From: Porticoccus sp964395715
GTDB lineage: Bacteria > Pseudomonadota > Gammaproteobacteria > Pseudomonadales > Porticoccaceae
NCBI GenBank assembly: GCA_964395715.1
Contig: CAYNAU010000004.1
Span: 62,001 to 126,000, forward strand
Direction of reading: 5' to 3'
Length of the DNA: 64,000 bases
Positions 53,818 through 63,229 of the stretch are shown piece after piece. The notes under the pieces were generated by a model that ran no database searches, was not told the origin of the DNA, and saw only the letters and a list, made by a program, of their open reading frames with translations. The position numbers and the translations under genes were made by a program. Each line of letters begins with the position of its first letter. Position 1 is the stretch's first letter.

Positions 53818-55143
53818 TCAGGAAGCGGGAATTTTCAGGCGCTGTCCAACTCTGATGCGCGTGCTATTGAGGCCATTATGTCGCAACAGGTCTTCTACGG
53901 ACACATTGTAACGAACGGCTATATCCGACAGCGTATCACCCCGGGCAATGACGTGTACGCCTCCCCCACCCACTGTTTTACGGGCCGCCAACAGTGTCCC
54001 CGCCGGAGGTGCTTTCTCGAAGTATCGATTGACGCCGTTAAAAATGGCCCTCGCCATCTTTTGCTGATAACTGCGGTCGCTCAACTGCCGGGCTTCCTTG
54101 GGGTTGGAGATAAAACCGGTCTCCACCAGAATGGACGGAATATCAGGAGACTTGAGCACCATAAAGCCCGCCTGCTCCACATGTTTCTTGTGCAACCTGG
54201 CAACGCCACCGATGGAGCGCAACACCTCTGCACCGACTTCCAGGCTGCTGCTGAGCGTGGCGGTCATGGACAGATCCAGCAGCACGCTGGCCAGCATGTG
54301 GTCCTTGTCATCCAGGCTGACGCTGCCGGCACCGCCAATCAGGTCCGCCTGATTTTCCCGGCTGGCCAGGTAACGGGCTGTTTCACTGGTCGCACCTCGC
54401 CGTGACAGGGCGAACACCGACGCACCATTTGCCGACGACTTGGTAAACGCATCGGCATGAATTGAAATAAACATGTCGGCGCGGTGGTTACGCGCAATTT
54501 CCGTGCGCTTGCGCAGGGGAATGTAATAGTCGCCTGTTCGAACCAGCCGGGCACGAAAACCTGGGGTGCTATCGAGCAGCTTTTGCAATTCCTTGCTGAT
54601 GGCCAGCACCACCTGCTTTTCACGAATACCTTTTGGCCCCAATGCACCCGGATCTTCCCCGCCATGGCCTGCATCGATGGCAATAATGATATCGCGGTTG
54701 CCACTTTCCCCTGCGACATCATTGACCGATTTCACTGTCTCCTGACCAATGTCATAGAGATCAACCACCAGGCGATCGCCATATTGCTGGTTTTTGGAAA
54801 GCGTGAAACTACGCGGTCTGACGGCAGTTTTGAGATCCAGCACAATGCGCAGGTCAGTCTTGTCCTTGACCCCGGTGCGCAGTGCAGTCACCGGGGTTGT
54901 CGACAGGTCCAGACCATTGGTGCTGGTGGTGATCGTGGTATGGGCAATATCCATCACCAGGCGGGGAGGATTATCCAGGGGAAAGATCTTGTGGTTTACC
55001 GGACCACTCAGGTCAAAAACCAGACGGGTGTGGTCCGGCGCCCGCCACAGGCGAACACCGTCAACCGTCGCCGCTAAAGATGCCTCGCAGAACATCCCCA
55101 ACAGCAGTAGCAGCAGGGTTTTGATACATGCTGAATTCAGCAA
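53818..55143 (-). CDS. amiB: N-acetylmuramoyl-L-alanine amidase AmiB
   Basis: Zinc amidase that splits septal peptidoglycan, activated by EnvC. The 441 residues hold a signal peptide, an AMIN domain (about 28-130), the Amidase_3 domain (IAIDAGHGGEDPGALG; ETGFISNPKEA with the Glu), and a C-terminal LysM (HVIARGDTLSDIAVRYNVS). The start is best placed at a TTG at 55143, with GAGGA upstream and a good signal sequence (MLNSACIKTLLLLLLGMF); no in-frame ATG lies near. It overlaps the tsaE stop region. Confidence 0.94.
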   Translation of the reverse strand: MLNSACIKTLLLLLLGMFCEASLAATVDGVRLWRAPDHTRLVFDLSGPVNHKIFPLDNPPRLVMDIAHTTITTSTNGLDLSTTPVTALRTGVKDKTDLRIVLDLKTAVRPRSFTLSKNQQYGDRLVVDLYDIGQETVKSVNDVAGESGNRDIIIAIDAGHGGEDPGALGPKGIREKQVVLAISKELQKLLDSTPGFRARLVRTGDYYIPLRKRTEIARNHRADMFISIHADAFTKSSANGASVFALSRRGATSETARYLASRENQADLIGGAGSVSLDDKDHMLASVLLDLSMTATLSSSLEVGAEVLRSIGGVARLHKKHVEQAGFMVLKSPDIPSILVETGFISNPKEARQLSDRSYQQKMARAIFNGVNRYFEKAPPAGTLLAARKTVGGGGVHVIARGDTLSDIAVRYNVSVEDLLRHNGLNSTRIRVGQRLKIPAS

Positions 55144-55153
55144 CAAACTGTCC

Positions 55154-55624
55154 TCATGACATGGCAGCCAGTTGTTTGATAGCGCCTTCGCCCCTCTCGG
55201 TTTTGGCCTCGACAAGCACTCGCCGCGCACCGTTTTCAATCCTGATCTGTATCCTCAAATCCGGCTCGGGCAACATGCCAGCACCCCGTTCAGGCCATTC
55301 CACCAGGCAACAGTTCGCTTGCTGGAGGTAATCGCGAATACCAATATATTCAAGTTCTTCGGGGTCGCCCAAACGGTACAGGTCAAAATGATAAATCAGT
55401 TTTTTCCCCAACTGATAGGGCTCCACCAGTGTGTAAGTTGGGCTTTTGACAACACCGCGATGACCAAAGGCTGACAGCATACCGCGACTCAGGGTGGTTT
55501 TTCCTGCACCCAGGTCACCTTCCATGAATACCAGGCAGCCATCGGGCAACATACTTCCCAGCTGGCGACCAAATGCCACCATGGCGTCTTCACCAGTCAA
55601 GCAAATATTAAACGACTCCCTCAT
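55154..55624 (-). CDS. tsaE: tRNA threonylcarbamoyladenosine biosynthesis protein TsaE
   Basis: ATPase of the TsaBDE complex that makes t6A37 in ANN-reading tRNAs. The 156 residues contain the Walker A GDLGAGKTTLSRG near 36-48, SPTYTLVEPY and DLYRLGDPEELEYIG. It overlaps nnr by 4 bp (ATGA) and is followed by amiB after 10 bp, showing a tight operon. Confidence 0.96.
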   Translation of the reverse strand: MRESFNICLTGEDAMVAFGRQLGSMLPDGCLVFMEGDLGAGKTTLSRGMLSAFGHRGVVKSPTYTLVEPYQLGKKLIYHFDLYRLGDPEELEYIGIRDYLQQANCCLVEWPERGAGMLPEPDLRIQIRIENGARRVLVEAKTERGEGAIKQLAAMS

Positions 55625-57111
55625 GGATTGACTAACCGGCGCAGTGGACCCAGCAGATCGGTCGCAGTCATTCCCCTCTCACCATCCACCGCTGCTCGGT
55701 CTGCGGCTTCTGCATGCAAACCCACCGCAAGGGATAATGCTTGCCCGGGGTCAATACTCTGGGCCAACATCGCCCCTGCAATACCACTCAACACATCACC
55801 CATGCCGCCGGATGCCATGCCGGGGTTGCCGCCTGTGCAAACGGCCACCGGCAAGTTATCGGAACGGCAAATCAGGGAGCCCACGCCTTTTAACAGCACG
55901 GGGCATTGATACTTTCTCCACAATTCGCGAACAGCAGCAAACCGGTCGGCCTGCACCTCTGCAATGGTTTTACCGAGCAGTCTGGCGGCCTCGCCGGGAT
56001 GGGGTGTGAGAATCCAGAGTCGGGAATCATGGGTCTGAGACGTCTGAGCGGCCAGCAAGTTGAGGCCATCTGCATCAACAACCGTAGGTTTGCCGGTCAG
56101 AAACACCTGGCGAAGCAACTGCTCGGACCAGGGCGTTTTCCCCAGCCCCGGACCCACCACCACAACGGATGCGCGCTCGAGTAGTGGCTGCAGTTCCTGT
56201 CCTGAAGAGACGGCATTGACCATGAGCTCCGGACAGCGAGAAAGCACGGCAGACACATGTTCCGTGCGGGTTGCCACAGAAACCAGACCTGCCCCGGTGC
56301 GCAACGCCGCTTCCGCGGCCATGGCAACAGCTCCGCCAAAACCCAGTTCTCCACCCACCACCAGGACATGCCCAAAGTCTCCCTTATGGGCGTCTCTGCG
56401 CCGCTTCGGTAACAGAGGCATCAGTTCGTCAAGATCCAGCCGCTCACATTCCGGCGTCACCTGGTGGTACACCACTTCGGGAACACGCAGATTGTTAAAC
56501 ACCAGTTCCCCGGTGTGTTGTGGGCCTTCACCGGTAAACAGCCCCTGTTTCATACCGATGAACGTCACTGTCACGTCCGCCCCAACCACCGGCCCGGCTG
56601 CTGTGCCGGTATCACTGCAAAGTCCCGAGGGAATATCCACAGCGACAACGGGCAGACCACTGTCGTTAATCAGACAAATCGCCTGTGCATAGGGTTCGCG
56701 AACTGCACCGTTCAAACCGGTACCCAACAGGGCATCGACCACCACACCTGTTTCCAGACCCATACCATCACTAAAAGGTATGATGCTGACCCCTGCCTGA
56801 AGTGCGTAGTTGTAGGCTGACAACGCATCGCCCTGGAGCTTGCCGGCAGGAGCGACCTGGATGACTTCTACAGGCAAACAGCTTTCGGCGGCCAGTGCAG
56901 CGACGATGTATCCATCACCCGCGTTATTGCCAGCCCCACAAAAGACTGTCAGCGGGGCTCCGGGCCAGCGACTGATTATCTGTTGGAATACAGCGTAGCC
57001 TGCACGCTTCATCAATTTGATGCCGGGAATGCCGCAATCCTGAATGGCAATGCGATCCAGTTCCCGGACCTGCCGGGCGGAGTAGAGAGGGACTGGCAGA
57101 TGGTGCGACAT
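55621..57111 (-). CDS. nnr: Bifunctional NAD(P)H-hydrate epimerase/dehydratase (YjeF/Nnr)
   Basis: Repairs hydrated NAD(P)H. The 496 residues combine an N-terminal YjeF_N epimerase (about 10-215; GAGNNAGDGYIVA) with a C-terminal ADP-dependent dehydratase of the ribokinase type (about 230-490; VVGPGLGKTPW, TPHPGEAARLLG, GGMGDVLSG). It is the first of the nnr-tsaE-amiB-mutL-yccF row and diverges from queG over 65 bp. Confidence 0.95.
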   Translation of the reverse strand: MSHHLPVPLYSARQVRELDRIAIQDCGIPGIKLMKRAGYAVFQQIISRWPGAPLTVFCGAGNNAGDGYIVAALAAESCLPVEVIQVAPAGKLQGDALSAYNYALQAGVSIIPFSDGMGLETGVVVDALLGTGLNGAVREPYAQAICLINDSGLPVVAVDIPSGLCSDTGTAAGPVVGADVTVTFIGMKQGLFTGEGPQHTGELVFNNLRVPEVVYHQVTPECERLDLDELMPLLPKRRRDAHKGDFGHVLVVGGELGFGGAVAMAAEAALRTGAGLVSVATRTEHVSAVLSRCPELMVNAVSSGQELQPLLERASVVVVGPGLGKTPWSEQLLRQVFLTGKPTVVDADGLNLLAAQTSQTHDSRLWILTPHPGEAARLLGKTIAEVQADRFAAVRELWRKYQCPVLLKGVGSLICRSDNLPVAVCTGGNPGMASGGMGDVLSGIAGAMLAQSIDPGQALSLAVGLHAEAADRAAVDGERGMTATDLLGPLRRLVNP

Positions 57112-57176
57112 AAACTACCGATAATCCGCTTAAAATCTGTCAAAATTATACGTTAACTATAGACTTAAGTTCGACC

Positions 57177-58295
57177 ATGGCACTCCAACACCACGACCCC
57201 GACTACGCTCAGCTGGCCCTTCAGATCAAGGAGTGGGGAAAGTCGCTTGGCTTTCAGCAGGTAGCCATTGCCGACATTGACTTGCGCGACAGTGGCCAAC
57301 AGCTTAACCGCTGGCTGGAAAAAGGCTACCAGGGGGATATGCGCTGGATGGGTGAGCACGGCAGCAAACGCTATCATCCCGAGCAACTGCTACCCGATAC
57401 CCGCAGGGTAATTGTAGTGCGTATGGATTATCTACCCCCTGATGACAACCTGGTTGCCGTACTGAAATCCGATGATCGTGCTTTCATTTCCCGCTATGCC
57501 CTGGGTCGCGACTATCACAAACTGATTCGAAAACGCCTCACCACCCTGGCAAAAGAAATCGAAAAGGCAGTGCCGGGAGCGGTTACCCAGCGCCCCTTTG
57601 TGGACAGCGCACCGGTGATGGAAAAACCCCTGGCCGTCAAGGCGGGCATTGGCTGGCAGGGAAAACATACCCTGGTGATCAACAGTCAGGCCGGCTCCTG
57701 GTTTTTTCTCGGAGAAATTTACACCAGCCTGCCGCTGCCCGTTGATGCACGCCATGAGGAAGACCAGTGCGGGGAATGTCAGGCCTGCCTGAAAGTCTGC
57801 CCGACGGACGCATTTCCGGAACCCTACGTACTGGACGCGCGACGTTGTATCTCGTACCTGACTATTGAGAACAAAGGAGCAATACCCGAAGAATTTCGGG
57901 AGCCCATGGGTAACCGGGTATTCGGTTGTGATGATTGCCAGGCTGTCTGTCCATGGAATAAAACCGCACCCACTTCCGAAGAGAAAGATTTTTCACCCCG
58001 TCATCAGCTGGACAACAGTGAGCTGGCTACCCTGTTTTTGTGGAGCGAGGCTGAATTTCTGAAATACACGGAGGGATCGCCCATCCGACGTATCGGTTAC
58101 CAGGGATGGTTACGCAATCTGGCAGTGGGACTGGGGAATGCACCAACTACTGAAAAAGTATTACAGGCACTTGAAAGCCGGGCCGACTTCCCCTCGCCAC
58201 TGGTTCAGGAGCATGTGGCCTGGGCATTGCAACAACATCGGGAACCGCGACGCCGAAAACGCAAGGTGGCCAACCCGAACTCGCGCCGAGACTGA
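57177..58295 (+). CDS. queG: Epoxyqueuosine reductase QueG
   Basis: Last step of queuosine synthesis: cobalamin- and Fe-S-dependent reduction of epoxyqueuosine in tRNA. The 372 residues contain two [4Fe-4S] ferredoxin-type clusters in CGECQACLKVCPTDAF and CDDCQAVCPWN, and the N-terminal Cbl-binding half. It is divergent from nnr and convergent with ytoQ (stops 9 bp apart). Confidence 0.96.
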   Translation: MALQHHDPDYAQLALQIKEWGKSLGFQQVAIADIDLRDSGQQLNRWLEKGYQGDMRWMGEHGSKRYHPEQLLPDTRRVIVVRMDYLPPDDNLVAVLKSDDRAFISRYALGRDYHKLIRKRLTTLAKEIEKAVPGAVTQRPFVDSAPVMEKPLAVKAGIGWQGKHTLVINSQAGSWFFLGEIYTSLPLPVDARHEEDQCGECQACLKVCPTDAFPEPYVLDARRCISYLTIENKGAIPEEFREPMGNRVFGCDDCQAVCPWNKTAPTSEEKDFSPRHQLDNSELATLFLWSEAEFLKYTEGSPIRRIGYQGWLRNLAVGLGNAPTTEKVLQALESRADFPSPLVQEHVAWALQQHREPRRRKRKVANPNSRRD

Positions 58296-58304
58296 ATCGC
58301 TAGG

Positions 58305-58745
58305 TTACTGTTGCGTGGTGAGGTAATCGAGAATTGCCACGACCTGGTGTGGCGTCTGCGCCCAGGCCATGGCAGAACCATCCACTTCTTTCAGCGGATG
58401 GATAATGTCGGCGTCGTGCAACGTGATATAGGGCGTGCCCAATGCCGCGCAGTAACCGGCATCAAACGCAGCATTCCACTGCTTGTATTTATCACCGAAG
58501 CGAATAATGGCCAGATCACACTGCTCGATCAGAGTCCTGGTGCGAATCGCATTGATTTTTGAGGACTTATGATCCCGCCAGAACGGCTCTTGTTCGATGC
58601 CGAGCACATCTCCTGCTGCATCGCTGGCTTCGTGATCGGTGACGGCAGAGCTGAACGTCACCGGCAACTGCTTTTCATTGGCACCCTGAATAATCTGGTC
58701 TCGCCAGTCCGTATGAATTTCTCCCGACAAATACACCTGCCACAT
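58305..58745 (-). CDS. ytoQ: YtoQ family protein (nucleoside deoxyribosyltransferase-like)
   Basis: A 146-residue protein with the family pattern VYLSGEIHTDWRDQI, RTRTLIEQCDLAIIRFGDKYKQWNAAFDAG and HPLKEVDGSAMAWAQTP. The fold resembles nucleoside 2-deoxyribosyltransferases, but no activity is proven. Its ATG shares one base with the orn stop, so it is translationally coupled to oligoribonuclease. Confidence 0.85.
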   Translation of the reverse strand: MWQVYLSGEIHTDWRDQIIQGANEKQLPVTFSSAVTDHEASDAAGDVLGIEQEPFWRDHKSSKINAIRTRTLIEQCDLAIIRFGDKYKQWNAAFDAGYCAALGTPYITLHDADIIHPLKEVDGSAMAWAQTPHQVVAILDYLTTQQ

Positions 58746-59317
58746 CAGGACTGATCCTCCATCACAAAAAACACATCCCGGTAATATTTCAACTCGTTGA
58801 TGGAGTCCTTGATGTCATCCATGGCCAGATGTGCCCCCTGCTTGGAAACACCTTTCAGCAGCTCTGGCCGCCAGCGACGGATGATTTCCTTGACGCTACT
58901 GACGTCGAGATTTCGATAGTGAAAAAAAGCTTCCAGTTCCGGCATCTGGCGGGCCAGGAAACGGCGATCCTGGCAGATGGAGTTGCCGCACATGGGTGAC
59001 TGCCGCGCATCGACAAACCTAGACAGGAAATCCAGTGTTGCCTTTTCAGCCGCCGCCATGGAAATGGTGCTGGTACGCACCCTTTCCGTCAGCCCGGACT
59101 GGCCATGTTGCCGGGTGTTCCATTCATCCATACCCTCCAGCAGTTCATCCGGCTGATGGATCGCCAGCATTGGCCCTTCACCCAGGATGTTGAGATGCTT
59201 GTCCGTCACAATGGTTGCGATTTCAATAATGACATCGTTTTCGGTATCCAGCCCCGTCATCTCCAGGTCAATCCAGATAAGATTAAGGGGGTCTTTGCTC
59301 AGTAATACGTCATTCAT
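58745..59317 (-). CDS. orn: Oligoribonuclease
   Basis: DEDDh 3'-5' exonuclease that degrades 2-5 nt RNAs, including pGpG from c-di-GMP turnover. The 190 residues contain WIDLEMTGLD (first acidic pair), GNSICQDRRFL and HLAMDDIKDSI. The start overlaps the 3' end of the upstream mscS gene by 8 bp. It is slightly longer than E. coli Orn (181). Confidence 0.96.
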   Translation of the reverse strand: MNDVLLSKDPLNLIWIDLEMTGLDTENDVIIEIATIVTDKHLNILGEGPMLAIHQPDELLEGMDEWNTRQHGQSGLTERVRTSTISMAAAEKATLDFLSRFVDARQSPMCGNSICQDRRFLARQMPELEAFFHYRNLDVSSVKEIIRRWRPELLKGVSKQGAHLAMDDIKDSINELKYYRDVFFVMEDQS

Positions 59318-60374
59318 GGGGAGCTTCTTTGGCCTTGCTAATGATACTGTCCAGAGCCGTCAGTCTCGTCTCGCGCTGCTCGACTTCTGATTTTAGAACC
59401 TTGGTTTCTTCTTCGCCTGCACCCTGCAACTGCTCTTTGAGAGATTTGAGTTCCTGGGTAATGCTCTGTTTCTCATCCTCCAGGGAATGAATTTTTTCTG
59501 CGCGATCAGCCTTGTCAAAAATCATCGCTTCAGGTGCTTCTTGCTCGGTCTGCTTGACCTCCGGCTTGCCCGGAATGCCGATAAATTTCTCACCGCTCTG
59601 GTACTGACGCTGATTCATGAAGGTGGGAGACACAATCTCAATGCCGGCACCATGCAACTTGTCCAGCACTTCCTTGCGCAGCTTGCTGCGTGTCGTCAAC
59701 AGGTGTTTCACCTCCGGGTAATAGCCGGATATCTTGTAGCTGACAGAGAAATCTCCAAGGTCGCGTATCTGCATAAACGGTTCGGTTAGGCCCGCCGCCA
59801 GCGCCGCCTCCTTGAACAGTGGCTCCAGTTGATGGTGGGCGACGTCATAGCCAAGGGACAGCTCGCAGGAAACAATGGTGCCGGATGAACGCACAACCGT
59901 CACCGGATTGGAAGCCAGAAAAAGATTGGGCAACGTAATCAGATCGCGGTCTTCAGACTGGATTTCGGTGTGAAACAAACCGCGTTCGGTCACTCGACCA
60001 AAGTGCTCACCTGCACGGATAAAATCACCGTGATGAAAACTCTTTACGGCCCGCAGCATCAGGCCAGCCATGGCATTGGATACAAAGGTGGTGGACGACA
60101 GGGCAATGACGCCGGTCAACACCAGCCCCAGCAGACTTAACAGATCGCCGCGGGTTGACTCACTGACCGGCAGAGCCAGAATAACGATCACCAGGGCGAT
60201 GGCCGTCAGCACCAGCATGGTGACCTGCCCTGGCAGCCGGGATTCCGTGGTCAGACTGGCCCGTCGCAACAGCAACCAATTGGCAATCCACAGGCATAAA
60301 ACAATGACCGCAATTGTCACCAGTAGCGGGATAAATGTCGCCAGTGACTGGTAGATTCCTTCCAGATCAAGCAT
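59310..60374 (-). CDS. MscS-family mechanosensitive ion channel with C-terminal coiled coil
   Basis: A 354-residue inner membrane protein. Three hydrophobic segments (about 14-36, 50-70, 80-110) and the MscS beta domain (FHHGDFIRAGEHFGRV; LITLPNLFLASNPV) are visible. The last 70 residues are Glu/Lys/Gln-rich and predicted coiled coil, absent in classical MscS. It overlaps orn and diverges from rsgA over 96 bp. Confidence 0.9.
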   Translation of the reverse strand: MLDLEGIYQSLATFIPLLVTIAVIVLCLWIANWLLLRRASLTTESRLPGQVTMLVLTAIALVIVILALPVSESTRGDLLSLLGLVLTGVIALSSTTFVSNAMAGLMLRAVKSFHHGDFIRAGEHFGRVTERGLFHTEIQSEDRDLITLPNLFLASNPVTVVRSSGTIVSCELSLGYDVAHHQLEPLFKEAALAAGLTEPFMQIRDLGDFSVSYKISGYYPEVKHLLTTRSKLRKEVLDKLHGAGIEIVSPTFMNQRQYQSGEKFIGIPGKPEVKQTEQEAPEAMIFDKADRAEKIHSLEDEKQSITQELKSLKEQLQGAGEEETKVLKSEVEQRETRLTALDSIISKAKEAPHE

Positions 60375-60470
60375 TTCTGATTCCTGTCCCCCAATGCGCT
60401 TATGCTATATCCTTGCGACCATCGAAGCCAGCTAATAACCCTGGGCACCTACTCCAGTCAGGATTGGATT

Positions 60471-61490
60471 TTGAGCAAACGCCATTTAACCAAACAGCAG
60501 CAGCGGCGTATTCAGCGCAACCAGAACAAGGCAAAGGCGGCTGTTGACAGAGTTCAGGCAGAAGAACTGCTGGCGACTGACAGTCTCGGTCCGGAGCAGA
60601 ATGGGAGGGTTACCGCCTGCTATGGTTCACAGGTGGATGTGGAACCCGAAAATGAGGTGCTCCATGAATCAAAGCGCTGCCACCTGCGGGCAAATCTGCC
60701 ATCCATCGTCACCGGCGACAATGTCATCTGGCAGGATGGAGACCCCCAGGGTGTGGTGGTTGCCATCAAGCCACGCAGCAGTGAACTCTGCCGCCCGGAT
60801 AACCGCGGCAAGCTCAAACCTGTCGCAGCCAATATCGACCGTATTGTAATTGTTATCGCACCCCTGCCCGAACCCCACCGGAACCTGATAGATCGCTACC
60901 TTGTCGCCTGCGAGCATCAGCAGATTACCCCTATGCTGGTGATGAACAAAAGCGACCTGCTGGATGACAACCATCGTGATCATCTCATGGATATGCTGTC
61001 TGACTACCAGATGCTGGGCTACGACTGCTTGCAGGTTTCTGCCCACAGTGGCGATGGCATGGGGCTTCTCTCCGATCGACTAGACAGAACAACCAGCGTC
61101 TTTGTTGGCCAGTCAGGTGTCGGCAAGTCTTCCTTGCTGAACTCGTTATCGCCAGGGACAAATACTGCTGTCGGTGCGCTGTCAGAAGCGGTCACCAAGG
61201 GTACACACACCACCACCACAGCTCAATTATTTCACTTACCCGGGGGTGGCGAAGTTATCGATTCGCCGGGAATACGTGAATTCGGGTTATGGCACATGAA
61301 CCCAGAAGAAGTCGCCAGCGGCTTTATTGAGTTCCGGCCTTTTTTGGGCTACTGCAAATTCAGGGACTGTCAGCACCGCGGGACTGAGCCCGGCTGTGCC
61401 ATTGACGAAGCCCTATCCAAAGGCCGCATCAGCACACAGCGTGCTGACAGCTACCGGCATATTCTTCAAAGCCTGGAAAGCGGCCATTAA
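60471..61490 (+). CDS. rsgA: Ribosome small subunit-dependent GTPase RsgA
   Basis: Circularly permuted GTPase that checks late 30S maturation. The 339 residues hold an OB fold (about 40-95), G4 NKSD before G1 GQSGVGKSS and G3 DSPG, and a C-terminal zinc site (CKFRDCQH...EPGC). The start is a TTG at 60471, giving SKRHLTKQQQRRIQ as in the family; an upstream ATG-like start at 60402 overlaps mscS's leader and is not conserved. Confidence 0.94.
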   Translation: MSKRHLTKQQQRRIQRNQNKAKAAVDRVQAEELLATDSLGPEQNGRVTACYGSQVDVEPENEVLHESKRCHLRANLPSIVTGDNVIWQDGDPQGVVVAIKPRSSELCRPDNRGKLKPVAANIDRIVIVIAPLPEPHRNLIDRYLVACEHQQITPMLVMNKSDLLDDNHRDHLMDMLSDYQMLGYDCLQVSAHSGDGMGLLSDRLDRTTSVFVGQSGVGKSSLLNSLSPGTNTAVGALSEAVTKGTHTTTTAQLFHLPGGGEVIDSPGIREFGLWHMNPEEVASGFIEFRPFLGYCKFRDCQHRGTEPGCAIDEALSKGRISTQRADSYRHILQSLESGH

Positions 61491-61553
61491 GCCCAACAAA
61501 ACACAGCAAAATCAGTGTTACAATCGCCGCCTGCTATCAGTATGGGAGGCACC

Positions 61554-62360
61554 ATGTCCACAATTCCAAAGTTACTCGAGCCACAAGACCTGCTCAACCT
61601 GCTCGACCAACCCAATATTCTGATCATCGACCTATGTAAAGATGGTCTCTACACTCAAAAACATATCCCCGGCGCCGTTCACGTCTCGCCCAAAGAGCTG
61701 ATGAATGGTGGCCAACCCTGGCCTAACAAGCTGGCGTTACCCCCGCAGTTAAATGCACTGTTTGGACGCTTGGGATTAACCGATGACAGCCACGTCATTG
61801 TCTACGACGATGAAGGTGGCGGCTGGGCTGGCCGCTTTGCCTGGACACTCGATGTAATTGGTCACCATAACTGGTCATACCTGAACGGCGGTCTCGTGGC
61901 CTGGCACAACGAAGGCTTTGCCGTGACGCAGGAAGTACCCCCTCCGACAGCGATTGACTTTGAAGTGAATGTCGACCTTGAGGCGCTGGTGCGAACCGAA
62001 GAAATCATGGCTCACCTGGATTCAGGCGACTGGCAAATTTGGGATGCCCGAACCCCGGAAGAATTCAGTGGCGAAAAAGTCATGGCCGAGAAAGGTGGTC
62101 ACATTCCCGGCGCCATCAACTGTGAGTGGACCAGCCTGATCGACAATCATAGGAATATGCGAATTCGGGAAGATGCCTTGGAGCGTCTGGCCGCGATCGG
62201 AATCGATCCCAGTAAACCTACCGTGACGCACTGCCAATCTCATCACCGCTCAGGTTTTACCTACATGCTTGGCAGAATACTGGGCTTTGACAATATCCGC
62301 GCCTATGACGGGTCATGGTGGGAATGGGGCAACCGCCCGGATACCCCTGTGGAGCAATAG
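61554..62360 (+). CDS. rhdA: Thiosulfate sulfurtransferase (rhodanese), RhdA-like
   Basis: Two-domain rhodanese of 268 residues. The active Cys227 lies in HCQSHHRSG, close to the CQTHHRS loop of Azotobacter RhdA rather than the SseA loop. The N-terminal domain (2-125) is catalytically silent. The ATG at 61554 has GGGAGG. It is 1 bp before psd, as in P. aeruginosa (rhdA beside psd). Confidence 0.93.
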   Translation: MSTIPKLLEPQDLLNLLDQPNILIIDLCKDGLYTQKHIPGAVHVSPKELMNGGQPWPNKLALPPQLNALFGRLGLTDDSHVIVYDDEGGGWAGRFAWTLDVIGHHNWSYLNGGLVAWHNEGFAVTQEVPPPTAIDFEVNVDLEALVRTEEIMAHLDSGDWQIWDARTPEEFSGEKVMAEKGGHIPGAINCEWTSLIDNHRNMRIREDALERLAAIGIDPSKPTVTHCQSHHRSGFTYMLGRILGFDNIRAYDGSWWEWGNRPDTPVEQ

Positions 62361-62361
62361 T

Positions 62362-63219
62362 TTGAACACGTACCTGGCTGAATGGTTTGTTGCTCTGCAG
62401 CGACTATTGCCCCAACACGGCTTGTCCCGGCTGGGGAAAAAACTCGCGGAGTCTAGATCTCCGCGAGTTAAAAATGCATTGATTCGCCAGTTTATTAAGA
62501 CCTACCGAGTCAACATGGAAGAGGCTTTATCCCCATCGCCAGATGACTACCCTTGTTTCAATGACTTTTTTACCCGCGCGCTCAAACTAGAAGCCAGACC
62601 CATCGCCAAGGGTGGTACCGTTATTACCTCTCCGGCGGATGGCACTATCAGTCAACTGGGCACCATCACTGCCGGAAATATTTTTCAGGCGAAAGGCAGG
62701 TCCTTTTCTGTTGAGACTCTTCTTGGTGAGGCTAATGAGGATAGCAGGCTCTTTCAGCAGGGCCAGTTCATCACTATTTACCTGTCGCCCAGCGACTACC
62801 ATCGAGTTCATATGCCCGTGGCCGGTACACTCGACTACTGTCGCTATATTCCGGGAAAACTGTTTTCCGTCAATGCGGCCACCACTGCGGTAGTAGATGG
62901 TCTGTTTGCCAAAAATGAGCGCCTGGTCTGTGTTTTTAATACTGATTTTGGCCGCTGCGCTGTGGTACTGGTTGGCGCAATGATGGTGGCGGGTATTGAA
63001 ACCGTATGGCAGAAAGACTACCGGGCCAATCAGCTGCGCGTGGATCAGTTTAAACCCGGGGAAGTCGGGCTGGAGAAAGGTGATGAGATGGGTCGTTTTA
63101 AATTCGGCTCAACGGCAATTCTGTTGTTTGAACCAAACACAATCCGCTGGTCGCAGGAGATTACCAGCGGTCGAAGTCTGCAGATGGGTCAAGCGATTGG
63201 CCAGCAGCTTTCAGTCTGA
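62362..63219 (+). CDS. psd: Phosphatidylserine decarboxylase
   Basis: Converts phosphatidylserine to phosphatidylethanolamine in the inner membrane. The 285 residues contain the FKFGST self-cleavage site, which makes the pyruvoyl group at Ser250; most relatives have LGST, here FGST. HRVHMPVAGTL and SPADGTI are also typical. The start is a TTG at 62362 with GGAG upstream, 1 bp after the rhdA stop. Confidence 0.95.
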   Translation: MNTYLAEWFVALQRLLPQHGLSRLGKKLAESRSPRVKNALIRQFIKTYRVNMEEALSPSPDDYPCFNDFFTRALKLEARPIAKGGTVITSPADGTISQLGTITAGNIFQAKGRSFSVETLLGEANEDSRLFQQGQFITIYLSPSDYHRVHMPVAGTLDYCRYIPGKLFSVNAATTAVVDGLFAKNERLVCVFNTDFGRCAVVLVGAMMVAGIETVWQKDYRANQLRVDQFKPGEVGLEKGDEMGRFKFGSTAILLFEPNTIRWSQEITSGRSLQMGQAIGQQLSV

Positions 63220-63229
63220 CCATCTAAAA

